Counted from the stretch's first letter, positions 31,584 to 40,715 are shown. The stretch is 64,000 nt of DNA from Streptomyces violaceoruber (GCF_033406955.1 NZ_CP137734.1:5394001-5458000), one strand, 5' to 3'. Notes: generated by a model from the letters alone, not told the origin. Numbers and translations: made by a program.

Positions 31584-33191
31584 GTGAGACCTCATCGACG
31601 GCACCACAGAACGACTCCCCGCATCACCCGGCTGTTGGGATCGCTGCTGCTGGTGGCGGCGGTCGGCGCCATGACCACCGGCGCCGCCCCGGTCCGGAAG
31701 GCGGCCGCGGAACCGACCCCCCTGGACCGGGTGATCCCGGCCCCGGCCTCGGTCGAACCCGGCGGCGCCCCGTACCGCATCACCCGAGGCACCCACATCC
31801 GCGTGGACGACTCCCGCGAGGCCCGCCGCGTCGGCGACTACCTCGCGGACCTCCTGCGGCCCGCCACCGGCTACCGGCTCCCCGTCACCTCCCACGGTCA
31901 CGGCGGCATACGACTGCGCCTGGCCGAGGGCCCGTACGGCGACGAGGGCTACCGCCTCGACAGCGGACGCGAGGGCGTCACCATCACCGCCCGCAAGGCC
32001 GCCGGGCTCTTCCACGGCGTCCAGACCCTGCGTCAGCTGCTGCCCGCCGCCGTCGAGAAGGACTCCGCGCAGCCCGGACCCTGGCTGGTCGCGGGCGGCA
32101 CCATCGAGGACACCCCGCGCTACGCCTGGCGCAGCGCCATGCTCGACGTCTCCCGGCACTTCTTCAGCGTCGACGAGGTCAAGCGCTACATCGACCGCGT
32201 CGCCCTCTACAAGTACAACAAGCTCCACCTGCACATCAGCGACGACCAGGGCTGGCGCCTCGCCATCGACTCCTGGCCGCGCCTGGCGACCTACGGCGGC
32301 TCCACCGAGGTCGGCGGCGGACCCGGCGGTTACTACACCAAGGCGGACTACAAGGAGATCGTCCGCTACGCGGCCTCCCGCCACCTGGAGGTCGTGCCCG
32401 AGATCGACATGCCCGGCCACACCAACGCCGCCCTCGCCTCCTACGCCGAGCTGAACTGCGACGGCGTGGCGCCCCCGCTCTACACCGGCACCAAGGTCGG
32501 CTTCAGCACGCTGTGCGTGGACAAGGACGTCACGTACGACTTCGTGGACGACGTCCTCGGCGAACTCGCCGCGCTCACCCCCGGCCGCTACCTGCACATC
32601 GGCGGCGACGAGGCGCACTCCACGCCGCAGGCCGACTTCGTGGCGTTCATGAAGCGGGTGCAGCCGATCGTCGCCAAGTACGGCAAGACGGTCGTCGGCT
32701 GGCACCAGCTGGCCGGCGCCGAACCGGTCGAGGGTGCGCTCGTCCAGTACTGGGGCCTGGACCGCACCAGCGACGCCGAGAAGGCCCAGGTCGCCGCGGC
32801 CGCCAGGAACGGCGCCGGGCTGATCCTCTCCCCGGCCGACCGGACGTACCTGGACATGAAGTACACCAAGGACACTCCGCTGGGGCTGTCCTGGGCGGGC
32901 TACGTCGAGGTGCGGCGGTCCTACGACTGGGACCCGGCCGCCTATCTGCCGGGCGCCCCGGCCGAGGCGGTCCGCGGGGTCGAGGCCCCGCTGTGGACGG
33001 AGACCCTGTCCGACCCGGACCAGCTGGACTTCATGGCCTTCCCGAGGCTGCCGGGCGTCGCCGAGCTGGGCTGGTCCCCGGCGTCGACGCACGACTGGGA
33101 CACCTACAAGGTGCGGCTCGCCGGACAGGCACCGCGCTGGGAGGCGATGGGGATCGACTACTACCGCTCGCCGCAGGTGCCCTGGACCTGA
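31584..33191 (+). CDS. Secreted GH20 beta-N-acetylhexosaminidase
   Basis: 535 residues. A signal peptide (about 1-40) is followed by the GH20b N-terminal domain (about 45-170) and a GH20 barrel. The catalytic Asp-Glu pair is in HIGGDEAHST (Asp342-Glu343), which drives substrate-assisted hydrolysis. HLHISDDQGWR and EIDMPGH are further signatures. It releases N-acetylglucosamine from chitobiose outside the cell, closely like S. plicatus Hex. GTG 31584 has AAGGGAG 6 nt upstream; a much longer frame upstream is antisense to DUF4429 and not real. It complements the chitinase at 16.2 kb. Confidence 0.93.
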   Translation: MRPHRRHHRTTPRITRLLGSLLLVAAVGAMTTGAAPVRKAAAEPTPLDRVIPAPASVEPGGAPYRITRGTHIRVDDSREARRVGDYLADLLRPATGYRLPVTSHGHGGIRLRLAEGPYGDEGYRLDSGREGVTITARKAAGLFHGVQTLRQLLPAAVEKDSAQPGPWLVAGGTIEDTPRYAWRSAMLDVSRHFFSVDEVKRYIDRVALYKYNKLHLHISDDQGWRLAIDSWPRLATYGGSTEVGGGPGGYYTKADYKEIVRYAASRHLEVVPEIDMPGHTNAALASYAELNCDGVAPPLYTGTKVGFSTLCVDKDVTYDFVDDVLGELAALTPGRYLHIGGDEAHSTPQADFVAFMKRVQPIVAKYGKTVVGWHQLAGAEPVEGALVQYWGLDRTSDAEKAQVAAAARNGAGLILSPADRTYLDMKYTKDTPLGLSWAGYVEVRRSYDWDPAAYLPGAPAEAVRGVEAPLWTETLSDPDQLDFMAFPRLPGVAELGWSPASTHDWDTYKVRLAGQAPRWEAMGIDYYRSPQVPWT

Positions 33192-33205
33192 CCCGGACGG
33201 CACGA

Positions 33206-33239
33206 CGGGCACCCCCGAGGACCGTCTCCGGGGTGCCCG
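33206..33239. terminator. Hairpin terminator between hexosaminidase and desD
   Basis: CGGGCACCCC at 33206-33215 pairs perfectly with GGGGTGCCCG at 33230-33239 around a 14-nt loop. It lies in the 68-bp space between the convergent genes and can serve both. Confidence 0.8.
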
Positions 33240-33259
33240 CCCGTGCGTGGGGCCGGTGG

Positions 33260-35044
33260 CTACCGGCCTGCCAGGGGGTTCTTCAGGGTGCCGACGAGCT
33301 GGAGCGCGCCGGACGGGTCGGCCAGGTCCACCATCTGCCGGTTGTCGCGCAGCTGGAGCCGGTTGAGGCAGGACAGGGCGAACTCGGGCGCGAACATGTC
33401 GTACCGCTCGAACTTGTCGGCCAGCTCCGGCACCGACTCCTGGTACTCCCGGGTGACCTCCGCGACCGTCCGCCAGAAGGCGTCCTCCGTGACGATCCCC
33501 TCCTCCGCCAGGTTCGCGGCCAGGAAGCGGAAGAAGCAGTCGAAGACGTCCGTGAAGATCGACAGGAGCTTCTTGTCGTCCGGCACGTCCACCGCGATGC
33601 GCGAGACCTCCGGCGGCAGCACCGCGTCCGGGTCCATCACCGCGATCTCCTCGGCGATGTCCTTGTAGACCGCCCGCCGCACCACCCCGTCCGCCAGCAC
33701 CAGGATCACGTTCTCGCCGTGCGGCATGTACACCAGGTCGTAGGCGTAGAAGCTGTGCAGCAGCGGGACGTAGTAGGCCCGCAGGTAGTGCCGCAGCCAC
33801 TCGGTGGGCGTGAGTCCGGACCGCTCGATCAGCGCGCCCGCGAAGGAGGCGCCCTCGTGGTCCACGTGGACCAGGGAGGCCATGGTGGCGAGCGTCTCAC
33901 CCTCCCGGAGTGACGGCACGGGGCTCTCCCGCCACAGCGCCGCCAGCATCTTGCGGTAGGGCGAGTAGCGGTCGGTGGCCTGCTCGTACTCCAGGTGCCG
34001 GTAGCCGACGGCCGCCCGCTCCCGGATGATGCTCAGCCCCGTCTCCCTCAGCACCGGGTCGCCCTCGATCAGCCGGGCGAGCCAGTCGTTGATGGCCGGA
34101 GTGGCCTCCATGTACGCCGCCGACAGACCGCGCATGAAGCCCATGTTGAGGACGGACAAGGCCGTCTTCACGTAGTGCTTCCCGGGGTGCGAGGCGTTGA
34201 AGAAGGTGCGGATGGACTGCTGGGCCAGGTACTCGTCGTCGCCCTCGCCCAGGCACACCAGGTGCCCGCGGGCGACCTCGGCGGCGAAGGTGACGGTGAG
34301 CTTGTTCCACCACTGCCAGGGGTGGACCGGGATGAGCAGGTAGTCGGCCGGGTCCAGGCCGCGCCCGCGCAGCACGCCGTGGAAGCGGTCGACGGTGGCC
34401 GCGCCCAGCTCGTCCCGGACGAAGGACTCGTACTCGATGCCCACGCCCGCCGTGAACGCCGCCCGCGAGCGGTGCGCGGCCAGCCACACCAGCCGGACCG
34501 GGCTCGCGGTCTCGGGGGCGTACGACAGGTACTCGTGGATGCCGAAGCCGAGGCGCCCGTTGTTGGCGACGAAGCAGGGGTGGCCCTCGGTCATGCCGGT
34601 CTCGACGGCCTGGAAGTCGCTGCGGGCCAGCTCGGCGGACGTGAGCCGCGGCTTGGTCAGCTTGTAGCAGGTGCCGGAGAGGGTGGAGGAGATCTCCTCC
34701 AGGTAGACCGGGAGGATCTCGTCGCTCAGGCCCAGGGTCTGCTTCAGTTCGATGAAGAAGTCCAGCGCGGCGAGCGGCAGTTCGGCGCCGTCGCGGTGGC
34801 GGGTGATCGAGCCGGCGTCCACCTGCCAGTGGTCCAGGGCGCGGACGGTGGCGGTGAAGCGGTACGCGGTCTGGCCGTCGTCGCTGCGGACGACGTACGT
34901 CCGCCCGCCCCCGTCGTCCGGCTCCCGCTCGGGGGTCAGCAGCCGCTCGTGGGTGAACTCGGCCAGCGCCTTGCGGACCAGGAGGCGGTTGGCCTCCTCC
35001 CAGCGTTCGGGGGTCAGGTGGGCGACGGCGTCGGCGAGGCTCAT
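33260..35044 (-). CDS. desD: Desferrioxamine synthetase (IucA/IucC NIS family)
   Basis: 594 residues. The IucA/IucC nucleotide-binding region is visible in EGHPCFVANNGRLGFG (about 155-170) with HPWQWWNK (about 240-250), and the C-terminal FhuF-like part carries HGENVILVL and DRRAVYKDIAEE-type residues. The family joins N-hydroxy-succinyl cadaverine units with ATP into linear and cyclic desferrioxamines (established for DesD). ATG 35044 overlaps the desC stop (ATGA). It is last of four coupled genes controlled by the iron box at desA. Confidence 0.96.
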   Translation of the reverse strand: MSLADAVAHLTPERWEEANRLLVRKALAEFTHERLLTPEREPDDGGGRTYVVRSDDGQTAYRFTATVRALDHWQVDAGSITRHRDGAELPLAALDFFIELKQTLGLSDEILPVYLEEISSTLSGTCYKLTKPRLTSAELARSDFQAVETGMTEGHPCFVANNGRLGFGIHEYLSYAPETASPVRLVWLAAHRSRAAFTAGVGIEYESFVRDELGAATVDRFHGVLRGRGLDPADYLLIPVHPWQWWNKLTVTFAAEVARGHLVCLGEGDDEYLAQQSIRTFFNASHPGKHYVKTALSVLNMGFMRGLSAAYMEATPAINDWLARLIEGDPVLRETGLSIIRERAAVGYRHLEYEQATDRYSPYRKMLAALWRESPVPSLREGETLATMASLVHVDHEGASFAGALIERSGLTPTEWLRHYLRAYYVPLLHSFYAYDLVYMPHGENVILVLADGVVRRAVYKDIAEEIAVMDPDAVLPPEVSRIAVDVPDDKKLLSIFTDVFDCFFRFLAANLAEEGIVTEDAFWRTVAEVTREYQESVPELADKFERYDMFAPEFALSCLNRLQLRDNRQMVDLADPSGALQLVGTLKNPLAGR

Positions 35045-35595
35045 GCGGACACCGCCTTCGCGAACTGCTCGCGGGTGCAGAAGCTCAGCAAGGCCTTCTT
35101 CTCCGGCTTCTGGATCTCGCGCTCGGGCACGAATCCGACGGCTGCGTTCAGGGCGTGCACGGCGGTGTTGGTGACGTCCGGTTCGACGACGACCCGCCGG
35201 GTCGCCGGGTCGGCGAACAGCTCCGTCATCACGGTGGTGATCACGGCGCGGGTGAAGCCGTGCACGGGCCGGTCGGTGGGCGCGACCAGGAAGTGCATGC
35301 CGACGTCGCCCGGCTCGGGCTCGTACAGCCCGACCAGTTCGCGGTGGGCGGGGTCGTAGCGCTCCGTCAGGAAGGCCGGGACCCCGTCGTGCAGGCCGAG
35401 GTGGGCCTGCTGGTGCTCGTCGGCGGCCAGCTCCATGTAGGCCCGCTCGACGTCCACCAGCCGGGCGTCCTGCATCATCCAGAACGCGGACTTGGGGTGG
35501 GTGAGCCAGCCGTGCAGCAGTACGGCGTCCGTCAGCGGGTCGACGGGGCGCAGGGTCAGTGCCCCGACGGGGGTGGTGGTGCTCAAGCGGCTCAT
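35041..35595 (-). CDS. desC: N-acyltransferase of desferrioxamine biosynthesis
   Basis: 184 residues of the IucB/RhbD-type GNAT fold (VLLHGWLTHPKSAFWMMQDA; VEPDVTNTAVHALNAAVGFV). It transfers succinyl, acetyl or longer acyl groups to N-hydroxycadaverine. ATG 35595 overlaps the desB stop by 4 nt, and its own stop overlaps the desD start, so all three are coupled. A longer reading frame upstream is out of frame with desB and not real. Confidence 0.95.
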   Translation of the reverse strand: MSRLSTTTPVGALTLRPVDPLTDAVLLHGWLTHPKSAFWMMQDARLVDVERAYMELAADEHQQAHLGLHDGVPAFLTERYDPAHRELVGLYEPEPGDVGMHFLVAPTDRPVHGFTRAVITTVMTELFADPATRRVVVEPDVTNTAVHALNAAVGFVPEREIQKPEKKALLSFCTREQFAKAVSA

Positions 35596-36872
35596 ACGGC
35601 GAACTCCTGGAACGCGATCGACTGCTCGACCGGGTAGTACTCGCGTCCGAGCAGCTCCCGGACGATGCAGCTGTTGCGGTAGGCGCCCATGCCCAGGTCG
35701 GGGCTGGTGACGCTGTGCGCGTGGACCCCCGCGTTCTGGAGGAACACGCCGCCTCCCGTGACGTCGACGGCGTAGTTGCGGCCGATGTCGAAGTTGCCGC
35801 GGGAGTCGTAGCGCAGCCGGTCCCGGACGGGCTTGAGGAACTCCGGCTCGGTGTACCGGTAGCCGGTGGCGAGGACCAGGCCCTCGGTCTCGATCTCGAA
35901 GTCCGTGCCCTGCTCCTCCTGGCGGAACCCGAGCGTGTAGGTGCCGTCCGCATACCGGGCGCTGGTCAGCGCCGAGTTGGTGAGCAGGCGGGTGGGGACG
36001 GGGCCGCCGAGCCGTTTCTGGTAGAGCAGGTCGAAGATCTCGTTGATCAGGTCGCCGTCGATGCCCTTGAACAGGCCCTTCTGCTCGGCCGTGAGGCGGT
36101 AGCGGGTGTCCTCGGGCAGCGCGTGGTAGTAGTCCACGTACTCCGGGGACGTCATCTCCAGGGTGAGCTTGGTGTATTCGAGCGGGAAGAACCGCGGGGA
36201 GCGGGTCACCCAGTTCAGCCGGTAGCCGTGGACGTCGATCTCGCTCAGCAGGTCCTGGTAGATCTCGGCGGCGGACTGACCGCTGCCGACCAGCGTGATC
36301 GACTTCTTCTTCACCAGCTCCGCCCGGTGCCGCACGTACCGGGAGTTGTGGAGGAAGTCGCCGGCCAGGCCCCGGCAGGCGTCCGGGATGTGCGGCGGGG
36401 TACCGGTGCCGAGGACGAGGCGGCGGGCGCGGTAGGTGTCGCCGGACGTGGTGGCGACGGCGTACAGCTCCTCGCGCTCGTCGTACGTGACCTCGGTGAC
36501 CGTGGTGGAGAAGCGGACGCTGCTCAGCTTGTGCGCGGCCCAGCGGCAGTAGTCGTCGTACTCGACCCGCAGCGGGTAGAAGTTCTCCCGGATGTAGAAG
36601 GAGTACAGCCGGCCCTGCTCCTTGAGGTAGTTGAGGAAGGAGTACGGCGAGGTCGGGTCGGCGAGCGTCACCAGGTCCGACATGAACGGGGTCTGGAGGT
36701 GGGCGCCGTCCAGGAACATCCCGGCGTGCCACTCGAAGTCCGGCTTGGACTCCAGGAAGACGCCGTTCAGCTCGGCGACGGGCTCGGTGAGGCAGGCGAG
36801 GCCGAGGTTGAAGGGGCCGAGGCCGATGCCCACGAAGTCGTACGGGGCGCTGGCTTCAGGAAGCGCGGTCAA
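35592..36872 (-). CDS. desB: Cadaverine N-monooxygenase
   Basis: 426 residues, lysine/ornithine N-monooxygenase family. FAD site GIGLGPFNLGLA (about 16-27), NADPH site LVGSGQSAAEIY (about 192-203) and a late ATGYRY motif (about 338). It hydroxylates the amine of cadaverine using FAD, NADPH and oxygen. The start lies 17 bp inside the desA 3' end, consistent with coupling. Confidence 0.96.
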   Translation of the reverse strand: MTALPEASAPYDFVGIGLGPFNLGLACLTEPVAELNGVFLESKPDFEWHAGMFLDGAHLQTPFMSDLVTLADPTSPYSFLNYLKEQGRLYSFYIRENFYPLRVEYDDYCRWAAHKLSSVRFSTTVTEVTYDEREELYAVATTSGDTYRARRLVLGTGTPPHIPDACRGLAGDFLHNSRYVRHRAELVKKKSITLVGSGQSAAEIYQDLLSEIDVHGYRLNWVTRSPRFFPLEYTKLTLEMTSPEYVDYYHALPEDTRYRLTAEQKGLFKGIDGDLINEIFDLLYQKRLGGPVPTRLLTNSALTSARYADGTYTLGFRQEEQGTDFEIETEGLVLATGYRYTEPEFLKPVRDRLRYDSRGNFDIGRNYAVDVTGGGVFLQNAGVHAHSVTSPDLGMGAYRNSCIVRELLGREYYPVEQSIAFQEFAV

Positions 36873-38298
36873 GGGAGTCTCCCAGGTACTGCTCGGCGTG
36901 GCCGGCGATCAGGTCGAGGACGGCGGCGATGTCGGCCGGGGTCGTCTCGGGGTTGAGCAGGGTGAACTTCAGGTAGTGGCGACCGGCGACCTTGGTGCCC
37001 GCGACCACGGCGTCGCCGGACGCGAACAGGGCCTTGCGGGCGTACAGGTTGGCGCGGTCGATCTCGGCGGGATCGGTGACGTCCGCCGGGATGTGGCGGA
37101 AGACCAGCGTGGACAGCGACGGCTGGACCACGACGTCGAAGCGCGGGTCGGCGGCGAGCAGTTTCCAGCCCTCGGCGGCCAGGTCGCACACCTCGTCGAA
37201 GAGGGCGCCGATGCCGTCGGCGCCCATCACGCGCAGCGTCATCCACAGCTTGAGCGCGTCGAAGCGGCGGGTGGTCTGGAGGGACTTGTCCACCTGGTTG
37301 GGGATACGTTCCTGCACCATGCGGCGCGGGTTGAGGTACTCCGCGTGGTAGGTGGCGTGGCGCAGGGTGGCCGCGTCCCGGACCAGCACGGCCGACGAAC
37401 TCACCGGCTGGAAGAAGGACTTGTGGTAGTCCACGGTGACCGAGTCGGCCCGCTCGATGCCGGTGATGCGGTCCCGGTACTTCAGGGAGGCGAGCAGCCC
37501 GCAGCCGTAGGCCGCGTCGACGTGCATCCACACGCCGTACTGCTCGCACAGCCCGGCGATCTCCGGCAGCGGGTCGATCGAGCCGAAGTCGGTGGTGCCG
37601 CCGGTGGCGACGACGGCCATGGGGACCAGGCCGTCCCGCGCGCAGCGCTCCAGCTCGCGGGCGAGGGCGACGGTCTGCATCCGCTTGTCGCGGTCGACCG
37701 GGATCGACACGACGGCGTCGGGGCCGAGGCCGAGCAGTTTCGCGGACTTCCTGACGCTGAAGTGGCTGGCCTCGGAGGCGAAGATCCGCAGGTCGGCGAA
37801 GTCCTCGGTCTTCGCCTCCTCGCGGGCGAGGAGCAGCGCCTGGAGGTTGGACTGGGTGCCGCCGGAGGTGAACACGCCGTCGGCCGCCGGGCCGAGGCCG
37901 ATGCGGGCGCAGGTCCAGTCGATCAGCTTCCGCTCGATGAGCGTGCCGCCGGCCGACTGGTCCCAGGTGTCCAGGGAGGAGTTGACGGCAGACAGGACCG
38001 CTTCACCGAGCAGCGCCGGTATGACGACCGGGCAGTTGAGGTGGGCGAGGTAGCGGGGGTGGTGGAAGTAGACGGCGTCACGGAGGTAGACGTCCTCCAG
38101 CTCGTCGAGGACCGCGGCGGTGTCGTGCAGCGGCTCGTCGAGGTCGATCGCGTCGATGCGGGGGGAGAGGGCGTCGACCGTGACGCCGGTGAACGGGCGG
38201 TCGGTGGTGGCGAGTTTGGCGGCCACCCGCTCGACTCCTTCGGTCACGGAGCGGCGGTACTGCTCCGCGGTGGTGTCGTTGAGCAGGTGCGAGCGCAT
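36856..38298 (-). CDS. desA: PLP-dependent lysine decarboxylase for desferrioxamine
   Basis: 480 residues of the group II decarboxylase family. The PLP lysine is in TVDYHKSFFQP (about 290), the conserved histidine region in SEASHFSVRKSAKLLG, and the Asp in MHVDAAYGCG binds the pyridine nitrogen. It converts lysine to cadaverine, the first step. First gene of desABCD; a consensus iron box is 64 bp upstream, so the operon should be repressed by the DtxR-type regulator DmdR1 when iron is plentiful. Confidence 0.96.
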   Translation of the reverse strand: MRSHLLNDTTAEQYRRSVTEGVERVAAKLATTDRPFTGVTVDALSPRIDAIDLDEPLHDTAAVLDELEDVYLRDAVYFHHPRYLAHLNCPVVIPALLGEAVLSAVNSSLDTWDQSAGGTLIERKLIDWTCARIGLGPAADGVFTSGGTQSNLQALLLAREEAKTEDFADLRIFASEASHFSVRKSAKLLGLGPDAVVSIPVDRDKRMQTVALARELERCARDGLVPMAVVATGGTTDFGSIDPLPEIAGLCEQYGVWMHVDAAYGCGLLASLKYRDRITGIERADSVTVDYHKSFFQPVSSSAVLVRDAATLRHATYHAEYLNPRRMVQERIPNQVDKSLQTTRRFDALKLWMTLRVMGADGIGALFDEVCDLAAEGWKLLAADPRFDVVVQPSLSTLVFRHIPADVTDPAEIDRANLYARKALFASGDAVVAGTKVAGRHYLKFTLLNPETTPADIAAVLDLIAGHAEQYLGDSLDRAS

Positions 38299-38361
38299 GT
38301 GGGGGTCCTCCGGTGGGGACGGTCCGAGAGGGGTGGGGAGGGCCGGAGCCCTCGCTACGAC

Positions 38362-38380
38362 TTAGGTGAGCCTAACCTAA
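38362..38380. promoter_or_regulatory. Iron box (DmdR1/DtxR operator) for desABCD
   Basis: TTAGGTGAGCCTAACCTAA is an exact 19-bp iron-box match (consensus TTAGGTTAGGCTCACCTAA on the other strand). It lies 64-82 bp upstream of the desA start. Confidence 0.95.
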
Positions 38381-38463
38381 GTTAAGTCGATCAAACGCGT
38401 GCCTGTGGGTGACCGCTGTCACTCACGCCCCCTCCGTGCGGCCGGGTGGGGCGGGTGCGGTCC

Positions 38464-39510
38464 TCAGCCCTGCTCGCGGAGTTGTTCCTCCGTCAGGCCC
38501 CGGCGCCAGTAGCCGACGAAGGTGACGCGCCGTCGGTCGACGCCGCGCTCGCCCACGAAGTGCCGCCGCAGCCGCTTCACGCAGCCGGACTCGCCCGCGA
38601 TCCAGACGTAGGGGTGTTCGGCGGGCGGCAGTTGGGCGGCGCGGAGGGTGGCGAGGGTCGCCTCGGGCCCGTCGGCGGCGTCCCCGACCAGCCAGGTGAT
38701 CTCGGCGTCCGCGGCCGTCCGGAGGTCCCGCACGTCCTCGGCGTGCGGCACCTGAAGCCAGACCCGCGCGCGGGTGCCGGCCGGCAGTGCCTCCACGATG
38801 GCGCAGGCGGCGGGTACGGCTGTCTCGTCGCCCCAGATCACCACCAGGTCGGTGTCCTCGGGCGGCCGGAAGCGGATCGCCCGGTTGTCGGCGACCGCCG
38901 GGCCGAGCAGCAGCACGCGGTCGCCGGGGGCGGCGTCGGCGGCCCAGCGGGCGGCGGGACCGGCCTGGATCCCCGAGTCCGGTTCGAGGCCGTGCAGGAC
39001 GAAGTCGACGTCGATCTCGGCGGTGTGCCCGTCGGTGTCGCGGCGCAGTGACCGCAGCGTGTACGAGCGCATCACCGCCCGTACGTCCTCCGGCAGTTCC
39101 CGCCAGCCCTGCCACCAGCCCTCGCCCAGCTCCACCGGGACCGCGGGCTCCGCCTGCCCCGGGTGCGGCAGGAACAGCGACAGCGACTGGTCGAGGCCGT
39201 CGGAGCGGAAGGCGCGCAGGTCGGGCCCCGCGAAGGTGACCCGGGTCAGGGACGGGCTTGGGGGGTGTCGTTTGGATCCTGCCGGGGGCGCGGGGTCTGG
39301 CACGCGCATCTGCGGCGTTGTCGTCGGTTGCCAGGGCTCCGCCCTGTCGCCCTCCTCCGCCGTGCAGCTGCACGCACCGGACCCCGCTCGGGTCGGCAGC
39401 GAAGCACCGTTGGCCGGAGCCGGCCTGATCCAATCGACATCCCCCAACCGCCTCGTCCGTACGACCTGGAGGGCGAAGAAACGGAACGGGGCGGCGACGG
39501 CCGTCGTCAT
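38464..39510 (-). CDS. desF: Siderophore-interacting (ferri-desferrioxamine reductase-like) protein with in-frame insertion
   Basis: 348 residues, where the family is about 280. It has the FAD-binding motif SYTLRS (about 175-180), an NADPH-binding half (LLLGPAVADNRAIRFRPP; VWIAGESGCVKRLRRHF) and an intact C-terminus. It should release iron from imported ferri-desferrioxamine in the cytoplasm. The normal N-terminal hairpin, VVRTRRLG joined to PSLTRVTF, is split at residue 24 by about 62 residues of unrelated, low-order sequence. The insert coincides with a 190-bp element having 28-bp terminal inverted repeats (39258-39447). The frame stays open, so the gene may still work, but folding of the first strands could be disturbed. 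Gene order desE-desF-desA is as in other streptomycetes. Confidence 0.9.
   Translation of the reverse strand: MTTAVAAPFRFFALQVVRTRRLGDVDWIRPAPANGASLPTRAGSGACSCTAEEGDRAEPWQPTTTPQMRVPDPAPPAGSKRHPPSPSLTRVTFAGPDLRAFRSDGLDQSLSLFLPHPGQAEPAVPVELGEGWWQGWRELPEDVRAVMRSYTLRSLRRDTDGHTAEIDVDFVLHGLEPDSGIQAGPAARWAADAAPGDRVLLLGPAVADNRAIRFRPPEDTDLVVIWGDETAVPAACAIVEALPAGTRARVWLQVPHAEDVRDLRTAADAEITWLVGDAADGPEATLATLRAAQLPPAEHPYVWIAGESGCVKRLRRHFVGERGVDRRRVTFVGYWRRGLTEEQLREQG
39258..39447. mobile_element. MITE-like element inserted in frame in desF
   Basis: A 190-bp segment whose first and last 28 bp are inverted repeats matching at 24 of 28 positions. The outer ends both begin TTGGGGG, followed by TGTCG and TTGGATC on each side. 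It contains no transposase and splits the conserved DesF N-terminus, adding a net 186 bp and keeping the frame. No clear target duplication is visible. It is probably mobilised in trans by an unidentified transposase. Confidence 0.8.
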
Positions 39511-39536
39511 GAGGGGCTCCGGGGGAGGGGGGCGGG

Positions 39537-40586
39537 TCAGCCGACCTTCTTGGCGTTCTCGATCGCCTCGGCCAGGTTGTCGAGGAGCGGCGTGCACTTG
39601 TCGTAGGACAGGATCGGCTCGGGGGAGCGGGCGATGACCTGTCCGGCCTTGACCGCGGGGAGCTGCTTCCAGGTGCCCTCGGTGATGTCGGCGGGCTGGA
39701 TGGTCGAGGCGCGGTCGTCCATGATGATGACGTCGGCCGGGTACTTGTCGACGTTCTCCCAGCTCAGGGACTCGAACCAGCCGCCGGTCGCCTTCTTGGC
39801 GTCCTCGGAGGGCTCGACGAAGTTCACGCCGAGGGCCTTGAAGTACTCCAGGTCCACCGAGAGGTTGGTGCCGGAGACGTAGAACAGGTCGGGGCTCGCG
39901 GAACCGGCCAGCACCCGGATCTCCGGCTTGGCCTTGGCGGCGGCGCGCAGCCGGGCGGCGGCCTTGTCGAAGGCGGCCTTGGCGTCGGTGACCTTCTTGG
40001 CCTTCATGTCCGCGCCGAGCGACTCCGCCAGCTCCCACATGCGCTGGAGCGGCTGGGTGAGCTGGCGGTCGAAGACCGAGATCGCGACGCTCGGGGCGAG
40101 CTTGGCGACCTTGTCCTTCGACTCCTCCGGGACGGACCACAGGGTGCCCGCGGTGTCGAACGTCGTGGTGATGAGCACCTCCGGGGCGAGGGAGGCGTAC
40201 TTCTCGACGTTGAGCTTGCCCCACTCGTTGCCGAGCACGGTGACCTTGTCGACGTCGAGGTCGCCGGCCTGCACGTCGGGCTTGCCGTCCTTGGTGGTGG
40301 TCGGGCCGAAGACGCCCTTGACCTCGACGCCGTAGTCGAAGAGGGCGGCGGCGACACCCGTGAAGGCGACGATGTTCGCCGGCACCTTGTCCAGCTTCAC
40401 GGTCGTGCCGCGGTCGTCCTTGAAGGACCAGGGGCCGGACTTGGCGGCGCCGCCCGACCCGTCGCCCGCCCCATCGCTCTTGCCGTCGCCGTCGCCGCAG
40501 GCCGCGAGCACGGCGCCGAGGCCGAGGGCGCCGCCGGCGGCGAGGATTCCGCGGCGGGTCGGGTGGGTAGCGCTGGCGTGGGACAT
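39537..40586 (-). CDS. desE: Ferri-desferrioxamine-binding lipoprotein
   Basis: 349 residues. The signal has a twin-arginine-like THPTRRGILAAGG and a lipobox with Cys30 (VLAAC), followed by an acidic Gly/Asp linker and a two-lobed class III periplasmic-binding fold (VPANIVAFTGVAAALFDYGV; YPADVIIMDDRASTIQ). It binds ferrioxamines outside the membrane for ABC import; the permease genes are not in this window. It lies 26 bp upstream of desF and has its own iron box, so it is iron-repressed. Confidence 0.95.
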   Translation of the reverse strand: MSHASATHPTRRGILAAGGALGLGAVLAACGDGDGKSDGAGDGSGGAAKSGPWSFKDDRGTTVKLDKVPANIVAFTGVAAALFDYGVEVKGVFGPTTTKDGKPDVQAGDLDVDKVTVLGNEWGKLNVEKYASLAPEVLITTTFDTAGTLWSVPEESKDKVAKLAPSVAISVFDRQLTQPLQRMWELAESLGADMKAKKVTDAKAAFDKAAARLRAAAKAKPEIRVLAGSASPDLFYVSGTNLSVDLEYFKALGVNFVEPSEDAKKATGGWFESLSWENVDKYPADVIIMDDRASTIQPADITEGTWKQLPAVKAGQVIARSPEPILSYDKCTPLLDNLAEAIENAKKVG

Positions 40587-40642
40587 GGTGGTGGCTGCCT
40601 TCGAACGGTGCGGAGCGTCGCGCCCTGCGGGACAATTCGAAG

Positions 40643-40661
40643 GTAGGTTAGCCTAACCTCA
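40643..40661. promoter_or_regulatory. Iron box upstream of desE
   Basis: GTAGGTTAGCCTAACCTCA carries the core palindrome AGGTTAG-C-CTAACCT of the DmdR1 iron box. It is 57 bp upstream of the desE start. Confidence 0.9.
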
Positions 40662-40672
40662 GATCTTGTCCA

Positions 40673-40700
40673 GGGGCGGGGCCGGTGCGGCGCCCGCCCC
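40673..40700 (-). terminator. Possible terminator after the acyl-CoA dehydrogenase operon
   Basis: GGGGCGGG at 40673-40680 pairs with CCCGCCCC at 40693-40700. It follows the acdH stop at 40716 and precedes the desE promoter region. Short stem, no T-run. Confidence 0.45.
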
Positions 40701-40715
40701 CGGTGCCTCGGAGCC

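Noticed and set aside
33260..35953. An apparent long N-terminal extension of desD
   Set aside because: The extension lies within desC and desB in another frame; ATG 35044 with the ATGA overlap is the natural start.
38464..40635. An apparent fusion of the siderophore-interacting protein to an upstream 375-residue domain
   Set aside because: The upstream part is a frame shadow of desE; desE has its own lipobox, start and iron box.
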